DNA of 64,000 bases from contig SAUG01000098.1 in assembly GCA_011316305.1 (NCBI GenBank), forward strand, positions 186,001 to 250,000. Direction: 5' to 3'. Every line of letters starts with the position of its first letter. The stretch's first letter is position 1. The notes beneath the pieces are model-generated. The model was not told where the DNA came from. It searched no databases and saw only the letters and a list, made by a program, of their open reading frames with translations. Positions 55,701-64,000 of the stretch are shown in pieces. The stretch comes from Rusavskia elegans. Its lineage: Eukaryota; Ascomycota; Lecanoromycetes; Teloschistales; Teloschistaceae. Both the position numbers and the translations under genes were made by a program.

Positions 55701-58647
55701 CATGACCATTCAATGCCGCAGCCTGCAATGGACTTCCATAATATCCCGCCACTAGATCCACATGTGCGCCCTTGTCAATTAGGTATTCGGCAATCTCGAG
55801 CATACCATTCGCCGCAGCACACTGCAGAGCCGAAGCGTACAGAATGACCTCCGGCTTGCGCTTGTCGTCCCAATCCTCAAACTGTTGGACCGCGTTGACA
55901 TTCAGTAGATTGATGTCTGCTGGGAACCTGCTTGTGAGGAGTGCTTTGACAACTCCGAGTTTGTTGTTTTGGATAGCGAGACACAGTGCCGTCTGTCCGT
56001 GTTCGTTGCACTTATTCAACTCATCGAGCTCTCGGCCGAACTTGCTCACGAGATCTTCGAGACCGAACACAGCGGCTGCGAAGAGTGGTGTCAGCGGAGA
56101 GGCATTGAGAGCTTTGTATTTTGTGGCGAGGTCGTTGTGTTTGATTGACTTTGCCCTTTCGCTCGCCTGTGTGTACCAACTTTCGTACTTGTTCACCTTG
56201 CTCCGCCCTTGCAGGAGCAGGGTGCGTAAGAGAGTGTTGACAGCCGAGCGATGCTCGCTCCAGTCATGTTGTTGAATGCTCTCGTAGTGCAACGGCCAGT
56301 AGAGAAGGGCATATTGTCCGAATGCCTTTTCCGAGGGTGAGAGGTCATTATGCACGGCGTCAGAACGAAACATTTTGGTCAGAACGCTCAAGCAACTTAT
56401 CGTGGCGACCATGTGGCATTTGCTGGAGGTGTAGTCATCCATTCGACCAATATGTTCTCGCACGGAGTAATGCGCGGGCTCGTACGTCTTCTGACCTCGT
56501 GCTACAAGTGTTCGACAAGCACGCAACAGCTCGTCATTGTCAACCTTCTTCTCTGGTGGCGAGACTGCTTCGAGGAAGGCATCGTGATCCAAATTCTCCT
56601 GTGCGCATAACAGCCATTTGAAAGCACTCTGCGCGATACCGCAGCTACGCTCAGAGTTCCCCTTGTTATCGTGGACTTCGACCATGATTTGGTTGTATGC
56701 TTCTGTGATATCTTTGGGAAGCCCTTCGAGCTTTTTTCGAATACTCTTTTCGTCATCCGTCTTGTTCTTATCGCAGAGCTGGGTCAACAGCAAGCTCGCG
56801 TACAAGAACATGTTTTGTGCGCGTCTGGTGAGGGTCTTTTCGATATCGGACTGCAGTTCTTCGCTGACGTTGCCATCGAGCAGCAGTCTCTCATCGATGC
56901 TGGTCTGAAGAGTCCGGTAGATAAATGTCTTGACATCGCCGCCATTGTTCTCTGCTGTGACCTCTATGGACGCGTCTGCTTTGAGATAATCTTCAATGGC
57001 TGGAAAAGACCTGGTTGAAATGAATGTTTTCACGTTCTCTGGGCTTTGTCGGTAGATGTCCTTGATAATTTGGATGAGCTGATGGCTGTGAGCTTGATCT
57101 AATTCATCGAAGGCGTCTAGAACAATGGTGATAGTTGTGTGCTTTGCGACCTCCGCAATGATCTCGACACATTCGGCATCGTTCAGTGCCCTACGGCTGT
57201 TACTGCCTGGTCCAAATTCTTCGTACTTTTCTTGGACTATTGGGGCCACACTCTGGCCGTGCTGTGACGTGGAAAGTTGGCTGACTATGCTTCTCAGAGC
57301 TTCTCTAGGGTCAGACCTCGACGCTACCTCACGACCTGTACTCGGCTTGTCGTTCGAGCAATAGAAAAACGCTAGACTGCTGGGCCCTTCAGTGGGATTC
57401 GCGTTCCGCAGTCTCATACGGATTTCATGGAGGACACGGCAGACGAGACCGGTCTTACCCGTGCCCGCAAAGCCGTGCAACCACAGTAGCGACGAGAGTG
57501 TGGAGGATTGCCATTCTTTGAATTTGCTGTGCTCGATCAACCACTCACCTAAGTCCATCAAACGTTTCCCCCTGGCTTCTGCATAGTCCGTCTCAGGCTC
57601 GGCTCGGGAAAGCCATCTCCTGACATTGTAGAGATTTTCTTTTTCTCTTTGGATCCTCTCCTGCTCGAGCTTTTGCTTGAGATCGTCAAGTGGAGCCTTC
57701 CACATCTCAACGAACGCTTCATTGCGTTCTTGTTGTGTCTTGTCAACTTCTGACAACCACTCTCGTTGCTCGTGGACGAAAGAAGCGGTATCGCCGGACA
57801 GAGCTCTTAGAGTGTCTTTGATAACCTCAAGCGAGTGCTTTTGGTCTGCCTGACCTTCCTTGATGTTGTCAATGCCTACTTTAGTCACCTCGGCATCCAC
57901 GAGGCCAATGTCCGAGTCAGCTTTCTGTTTGGCTTTCTCGATGCCGGCCAGTTGAGTCTTGATGGTTTCCGCCTTGACGGGATTCAAGCCAGCAAAGGTA
58001 CGGGCTATCTTATGCTTGGGGTCGAAATAGCGGATCGAGCAGAGTTGGAACCGAAGGATCAACCTATAGAGATGCAGCAATGACTTTCGCAGTTCATTGC
58101 CGGACTCTGAGTCAATTTTTGCATAGATCTGCTCGATTGCTGGGTATTGGACAACGAGGCCGGAGATGAACTCGGTTCCATCGAGGATGGTGTGATACGT
58201 CTCGCTCTCGCCAACGGCACAATTGATGATGAATCGAATTGCAGTCCACGGGAGAGCAGCGTAGACGGGCTCGGCCTGGGTGACCATGTCTCCAACGAAC
58301 TGGAACTGCTGGGCATATGAGGAAACCTTGTCGCAGACCTCGCGGTAGGTATACTTGGTGCCCCAGATATGGCGTTGATTGCTCTCCGAGAGGTGGCGGC
58401 GGTCCTGGGCCTCCTTCTGCAAGGCTTCGACTTCGTCCTTGGTTGACAGATTCTCGGCATGCTGCAAGCTTTCGGGCAGTTCCCAGTCTACCTCCTTCTT
58501 GACGGTCTTCCATGCCTGCTGCCATAGACCTTGGCCATCTGTCGGACGCAAATACAGTTCTTGAGCGTCTTCTACACCGGGCTGATGATGGCGATCCTTT
58601 GCATCGGCGTCCTTGTCTTTGCTTGATCTGTGAAATTTGACCCTCAT
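52706..58647 (-). CDS. Large NACHT-ankyrin STAND protein (NLR-like)
   Basis: Exons 58647-55638 and 55386-52706 (1896 residues), with a 251-bp GT-AG intron that joins GGYFG to NALQAAA inside an ankyrin repeat. The start is the first ATG in frame (58647). The N-terminal ~230 residues include LPWTAIRFIINCAVGE and LVVQYPAIEQIY, typical of the NACHT-associated N-terminal domain PF17100. A coiled-coil-like charged linker follows (about 240-340). The NACHT shows Walker A GFAGTGKT (392-399) and Walker B TIVLDAFDELDQ. From about residue 860 to the end are ~20 ankyrin repeats, the last part arranged as eight ~78-residue double units (residues ~1220-1843). Known for the family: ligand-triggered oligomerisation in fungal self/non-self recognition. 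No effector domain is recognised. Confidence 0.9.
52868..54739 (-). repeat. Eight tandem double-ankyrin coding units (~78 codons each)
   Basis: Each unit has the pattern F(I/L)N.R....G.TAL......LLLDHGADYTI.....TPLH.A...G......LLLE followed by an ~18-residue spacer ending in F..F. Units begin with FIDQRP, INQRAN, INARAK, LDLRNR, VNRRND, LNHRHG, INARNE and INHQQS. They are diverged at protein and DNA level, so this is an old expansion rather than a fresh satellite. Confidence 0.8.
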
Positions 58648-59415
58648 TGTAAGGTCTGCCAACACGACTCAACGCATGTCACGATATCTCATTGCCAAGA
58701 CCCAGGTTCAAAGCGACCAGCAGTAGAGGTATAGACAAGCGTACAGACAGTCTTTCCAAAAAAACGTCCATGGCACCCGATGCCAGGTACTTTCAATCCC
58801 GGCTATGCTGAGATGCTTGATGGCTGAGTGCCCAAGCCCCCAGCCCTGGCTTGGTCATCATGATCGCGGCTGAAACACACATCTCAAGTCAGGCTCAGCA
58901 ATTGGCTAGGAGATGACCAAATCCCTGCTAGCCGCTGGGGGCGAAAACGGTGACCTTCGAAAAGTAAAACTCCTACGGATGAAGCAATAATGGCGATCCC
59001 GCGATGAAGCGCTGTTAATCAGTGATTGCTCTAAAGCGCGGCCCTGACACGACACAGGAGGTTGAGGAAGTAGCCGACGGTCAGGACCCCTACGTTGATG
59101 ACGTCACAGCTTGCAGAGTGTTCTCCGTGAGCGCCAAGCATAGGGTTAGGGCAGCACTCCCGTCATCATCTAGCAGCCGTCTGTCAATAATTCAAGCATA
59201 CCGTCGTATCGATCAGTTGCTCTTCGACCCATCTATCTGGGTATCATGGTTTGTAGAATATTGAAAGTTGCTTCTCTCCATGAACCGGGAAAATCGCAAC
59301 GATGCCTTGACTTGGACCTCCGGACTCGCGATAAGCAGTGCATCATACCTCCCATATATACAATGTTATATATACCCTTTCGCCCATTCTGCTTCTCTTT
59401 GTCTTCCTGCTCCAC
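58648..59415. other. Intergenic, promoter of the NACHT-ankyrin gene
   Basis: About 770 bp between two minus-strand genes. It has TATATATA-like elements near 59350-59372 but no gene. Confidence 0.5.
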
Positions 59416-61377
59416 CTAGATCTTCTCTCCCTTTACTTCGTGGATACTTTTTTCGCTCGCCTCTTGAAGGTTCCGGTTCTGGATCAAAACTGGTGGTCTG
59501 TATATCGCCTTCGCAGCTAACACGTACCAAAGACTCGCAAAAACTGTGATGCCGCCAAACATGGCAACCGCCCAGTTCATCGTTTCCTTATCCACCGGCG
59601 TTGCCGTGGGGAAGAAGCAAAAGATGAAGAGGGGACAGAGGAAGACAAGCGCGATGATGTTGATCGCCATACCGTACTTTCCTAACGAAAAACGCGAGGG
59701 CGGGAGGCGTTCGCCCCGGACCCGTTTCGACACGAGGCAGCCGATCGAGACGATGTAGGACGATATGAGCGCCGAGATGGTCAGGGACACAATCGCGTTC
59801 AGGGCCACCGAGGAGCCGAGGTTGATGAGCGCGATGACGATGCCGAAGCCGAACGAGACCCAGAGGGCGTTGAGGGGTATGTTCCAACCGGGACGGACCT
59901 GTTCCATCTTAGTCTCGATCGGAAGCAGCGGGGAAACCGTAGCTTACTCTTCGGAGATATTTGGAGAATGGGAGACCATCGTCTCGAGAGAACGCCCAGA
60001 TCTGGCGCGACGCTGTGGCGACCTCGCTGACGACGGCCATGATCAGGGTGATGATGATGATGGCGGCCATGACGGCCGTTGCAGCATTGCTACCTGTAAC
60101 ATCGTAGAACAATTGCAGGAAGGGAAATCCCGTGCTGCTGTCGAGAAGCCGGGGGATGTCCGTCATGGTAAAGCAGAGGGTGAAAATGCAGAGGTAGCCG
60201 AGAACAGCATTGAGCCCAGCGCCCCATAGAATAGCTGTCGGTAGTGTTCGGGACGCATCCTTGACCTCCTCGGCTGCTGTGGGTTAGCTATGCCCGAGAA
60301 TCTCGGAGAATCCGCCGCTTACACATGTGCACCGCACAGTCAAAGCCCATCATCGAAGACAGGGCGGTGAGTAAGCCAATCATGAAGCTGGTGCCTGTGG
60401 ACGACCAGCCACCGCCATTGGTAACAGTGAGCAGCGCTGTTCTACCGTCATTCTTGGGAGCCATGACCAAAAGCGGGATGATGATGGCGAACAGTCCAAC
60501 GACGTGCAGGATCAAGATGGGTATCTCAGCCATGGGGAGGATTTTCGATAGGAAAATATTGACGCTAATTGCAATTGCCACGGCTGCAATGACCAGTAGG
60601 GTGCCGTGCCACTGTTGAGGCTCATATGATGGGTTGTTCAGTGTGATGAGGCCTTGAACGATTGTACCGGCGACGAAGGAGAGACCGACGATGGCTCCTT
60701 GCCAGCCCATGGCCAAAAGCCATCCTAAAGCTGCCGGTCAGGGACTGATTGCGATGGCCAGGAAGATTTGCTGACCTGTTATGTAGCTGAGATACTTCTG
60801 ACACCAGCGCGGGGAAAACTCGGAGACCCAGTGATATTGCCCACCGGCGGTAGGAGATCTATGTCACGGTACTGTTAATGGACATTTCAGGACGCGGAAA
60901 AGACACTACTGACATCGAGGCCATCTCCGCCATGCTGAGGTAGATGAAGACGCAGGCAATGATGGTAACAGTAAAGCCCCAGAATAACCCCCCAGTTCCG
61001 CCATCAGTCAATGCGAATAATAAATTGCTATGGCCATGATGTCAATTGCAGGTATCACTGTCAGGCCTTTGAGCAGCTGGCTTACGCGAATAGGAGCTCC
61101 CAAGTACAAATCAGAACAGTGCTAAAGCCAAGCATAGGAACGAGGGTGAAGTTGCGCTGGTCAATGCTTGGTCAGTGAGGGACATGGGCGAGTGACAAAA
61201 AGGGGTTCATACACGCAACACTTGAACTCTTCCAAGCATTCGCATCTCGGATCGGTCAATGGTATTGCCTTGCCACTTGTCGGCGACGAGGACGTCTTCC
61301 GAGACCTCGACGGCGCTCCATTCCGGCGTATCGTCCAACTTCTCCGGATGAAGAGTATGTGCAATCTTTTCGGCCAT
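59416..61377 (-). CDS. APC-family amino acid/choline-type permease
   Basis: Seven exons: 61377-61213, 61156-61086, 61027-60914, 60858-60776, 60724-60323, 60276-59948, 59907-59416 (551 residues; introns of 56, 58, 55, 51, 51, 46 and 40 bp, the last unusually short). The start is the first ATG with normal context; three junctions are fixed by conserved blocks. Signatures: FTLVPMLGFSTVL, ALTDGGTGG, PTAGGQYHWV (hallmark of the yeast GABA/choline-type APC subfamily), GWQGAIVGL, EEVKDASRTLPTAI and VRPGWNIPLNAL. About 12 membrane segments are expected at the plasma membrane. Substrate (GABA, choline or another amine/amino acid) cannot be decided. A TTGCGTAG repeat array lies in its upstream region. 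Confidence 0.9.
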
Positions 61378-62085
61378 GGCGCAAAAGTCGTGGATGGGAA
61401 TCTTGCGCAATTGCTGGGCTTCTGCTACTCACAAAGGACAAAAGCACGAGGAGGGTCTGGGCCTTTTCAACTCTTTGCTGACCCCCAAATCTGAAGGGAA
61501 CGACGGAGTGGCCGGTTCATGCAGCTTGCATGCACAATGCACGATGACCAACCAATCGCTGCTTAGGTCCGGGGATGCGGGTGACCCTTGCGTAGCTTTG
61601 CGTAGTGTCGCGTATTTGTTGCGTAGTTGTTGCGTACAGAGGTGTTGCGTAGTGTTGCGTAGTGTTGCGTAGTGCTGCATAGTGCGGGTGGTTGTGCTTT
61701 TGACAATTTCGCTTGCTCTATCGGGTATTGACTGACACAATGACAGGGGATTAGGGGGGTGCCAACACGTTTCTTCCAGATCCATGTTGGTGGTGAACCA
61801 CCACCCTGATTCCTCTCCACACTAAGAACCCTAGACGTGCAGCTTCCATCTCTAGCTGATCCTTCGCCTCTTCTTATTTGGTCTGGTGGGTCTCATAGCG
61901 CGTCTTCCGCCCCTCGATACGAAGTTGACCAGGGAGCCAACTGTGGAGAACAACAACCAATACACAACTTCGATTAGGTATGAACAGTGAATCTGTAGAC
62001 CGCTGATAAGGCTGCTGATAGCAACCAGGCCACGTGTATTTGCTGTATGCTGCACGGATACTGCAACCCGACAGACCGGGTCATC
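61378..62085. other. Intergenic, permease upstream region
   Basis: About 700 bp between the permease start and the stop of the PhoD-like gene, both minus strand. It contains the TTGCGTAG array and otherwise no gene. Confidence 0.6.
61588..61683. repeat. TTGCGTAG(TG) tandem array upstream of the permease
   Basis: Eight or more copies of TTGCGTAG or one-base variants, at ~10-bp spacing at the right end (TTGCGTAGTG repeated three times, then CTGCATAGTG) and looser spacing at the left. It lies 210-310 bp upstream of the permease ATG. A regular 10-bp helical period would place protein sites on one DNA face; function unproven. Confidence 0.75.
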
Positions 62086-64000
62086 TCAGATGACCTCCCG
62101 GTCTTCATGCGAGATGGAGTACCGACCCGTCGCAGTGCTATTCGTTACATTCGTCTGCACCGTTGCCCCTCCCTTCAGCGCTCCATTCTCCACCACACCC
62201 CCACCCGGCACAGGGTTCCTATAAAGCGCATTCGCTCCGTTCAGCACAGTGAAGTTGGCCAGGCTGATCTCGTTGGGGTTGCGATTGATCACTGTGGGCA
62301 AGCCGAAGTAACTGGCATTCACCGAATCTTGACTGATGTGGAGCTCAAAGTAACCCCGGTAGTACAGCTCCGACCATTGTAGTTCTCGATTGTCAGCGAT
62401 GAGAACTTGACTCGCCCGGTTGGCAGCAGCGATGGATATGTTCCGACCTCCTGGGCTGGGACTCGACACAGCGGTACCTGCAAACTCGACACCGATGCTA
62501 CCCTCACCGGATTTAGGGTTGTACGGCAAGTGATCAAGCCAGACTAAGTCGCTGACCCAGTTCGCGTGCGAGTCACCCGATATCACAATGTTGTTTCCAA
62601 TATCATTCTCGTACAGAGTCTGGAACGTCCGGTTGCGATTCGCCTGGTAGCCGTCCCACGCGTCAAAATTGAGTGGATCAACGTTACCATACGTGGAGGA
62701 CAGGTTAACTCGAGAGTAGACTGGACCATGTTAGATTGGCCAGCAGACGTCTGACATCTGCGGGGGCTTACCGGTCTGCGAACCAATGACTCTCCAGGTT
62801 GCACCACGCTGCTTGGAGCTGACCAATTGATTGAAGAACCAACTCTCTTGTCGAGGGCCCATCATCGACCGGGAAGCGTCGTTGGAAATCTGGTTGATGT
62901 AATGTGTGTTCCAGTAGAGATCCGTGATTGACCGATCGTACTGTCGGGTGTCCAGTATGACCAGATCGAGCAGCGAACCGATTGAGAAACTGCGCCAGAT
63001 CCTCAGAGCGTCGTCCATCTCGACCTGGCGGATGGGCATCCACTCGAAGTAGGCTCGCACAGCGTTCATTTTTCTTTGGTCGACACTTACTCCGCCGTCC
63101 TTGATAAAGGAGGCTTCGGTGTTGTTGAGCTCGGAAGAGCCGTCCCGGTACGTATTATCGGCCACCTCGTGGTCGTCCCAGACCGGGATCCAAGGAAACT
63201 GCCGATGGCTCAGCAGAAGATCCTGATCTGTTCGGTATGTAGCCAATCTCTTTCTGTAGTCGTAGAGGGTGTAAATCTGACGATCTGGAAGCGGGATGCG
63301 ACCGATGCTTTGCCCGTTCCCATATTCACCATTCCCATATTCATAGATGTAGTCTCCCAGATGAATGACATAGTCGACCGAGTCTTTGCGGGCCGGGTTG
63401 CCGTAGGCATTGAAGAAACCGAAGGGGAAGTTGCTGCATGAAAAGACGGCGAGTGCGACCTTGGTAACAAGATCATTTGCAGCAGGGGTGGTCTTGGTCC
63501 GTCCCAGAGGACTTGTGACGTTGGAGGAGCCGCAAACGCTGAATTGATAATAGTACTGCGTGTAGGGAGACAAGCCAGACGCTTCGACCTGTCGAAGCAT
63601 TAGCAATCTGGCTCCGCGTCTGTTCCCTTGGGGTGACGACACTGACCTTGACGGTGTAGTCTGTATCGGAGCTGGTGTAGACGGTGCCAGAGTCGGCGGT
63701 GGTGGCCAAGCTCTTGTCCTTGGATACCTTGTACGTCAAGCAGATTGGGGCGGTCGAGGGTGGTCCAGTCTCATTGGCGGCACCGTAGATGGGGACGGGG
63801 TTGTACAGAGGGACGTAGCCGGTAACAGTCGAGTTGGACCTGACATCGTCGGACATTGGGGCACATCTCGTCCACAGAATGACCGAGTTAGGGTAGGGGT
63901 CTCCCGACGCAACACCATGGGTGAAATTCAACTGAGAAGCCGGATATGGGGCGGATCCAGCGTTGCGTTTGTTGACCTTGTGGATGGAGACACCGAGGCC
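62086..64000 (-). CDS. phoD: PhoD-type alkaline phosphatase/phosphodiesterase, 5'-partial
   Basis: Exons 64000(continuing beyond the window)-63647, 63588-62772 and 62720-62086, introns of 58 and 51 bp (GT-AG, in frame); the N-terminus is outside the window. The family splits phosphomonoesters or phosphodiesters and is usually secreted. The N-terminal beta domain reads FTHGVASGDPYPNSVILWTR. The metallophosphatase core has VIHLGDYIYEYG, IPVWDDHEVADNTY, ILDTRQYDR and VISGDSHANWVSDL, which supply metal ligands. Several N-glycosylation-type NxS/T sites near the end fit a secreted protein. All recognised metal-binding motifs are intact. The C-terminus lacks a membrane anchor. Confidence 0.93.

Noticed and set aside
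58647..58665. Earlier TTG-initiated start for the NACHT-ankyrin gene
   Set aside because: Nuclear fungal genes start at ATG; the first in-frame ATG is at 58647.
1..64000. CRISPR array, riboswitch or bacterial operon signals
   Set aside because: Spliced fungal genes, TATA/CT-rich promoters and RIP show a eukaryotic genome; the repeats seen are transposon ends, microsatellites or coding repeats, not spaced CRISPR repeats.

Overview
The window is nuclear DNA of a filamentous ascomycete (Pezizomycotina-type fungus). It has protein genes with short GT-AG introns (mostly 46-70 bp), orthologues of fungal housekeeping genes (VPS39, a Gon7-like KEOPS subunit, HbrB of TORC2, pantothenate synthetase), fungal-type STAND/NLR genes, and about 9.6 kb of extremely AT-rich DNA with the signature of repeat-induced point mutation (RIP). 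The species cannot be told from sequence alone.

Layout. (1) 1-9580 is a nest of dead transposons: a minus-strand Ty3/gypsy retroelement with legible reverse transcriptase, RNase H and integrase remnants, split by a 3.2-kb element with GACTGGCC ends and TA duplications. Two short inverted-repeat elements (156 and 304 bp) lie within the block and are much less mutated. CpA and TpG are almost absent while CpG remains, as RIP predicts. (2) 9.8-24.7 kb is ordinary gene space: VPS39, a GON7 candidate, HbrB, a tiny proline-rich ORF, two disordered hypothetical proteins, a secreted GH17 glucanase and an NmrA-like Rossmann protein. (3) 25.5-44.7 kb, plus 52.7-58.6 kb, holds five large multidomain genes of the kind used in fungal allorecognition and innate immunity: a NACHT-TPR protein, a kinase-ankyrin protein, an esterase-pseudokinase protein, an esterase-NACHT-propeller gene with apparent disabling lesions, and a NACHT-ankyrin giant with eight tandem double-ankyrin units. 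A pantothenate synthetase gene sits inside this cluster. (4) Between and after these lie a small unknown acidic protein, a DxxxD-type cation diffusion facilitator, a SnoaL-like gene with an apparent frameshift, an APC-family amino acid/choline-type permease, and the 3' part of a PhoD-type phosphatase that runs off the right edge.

How the genes may work together. The immunity-like genes share modules in different combinations: the same N-terminal module plus alpha/beta-hydrolase precedes a pseudokinase in one gene and a NACHT domain in another, and ankyrin repeats follow a kinase in one and a NACHT in another. The kinase-ankyrin and esterase-pseudokinase genes converge and, in the preferred models, overlap by 69 bp at their 3' ends. 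This pair is the best candidate for an undescribed linked recognition system. Gene models were spliced by eye from reading frame, splice signals and family knowledge; terminal exons are the least certain parts.
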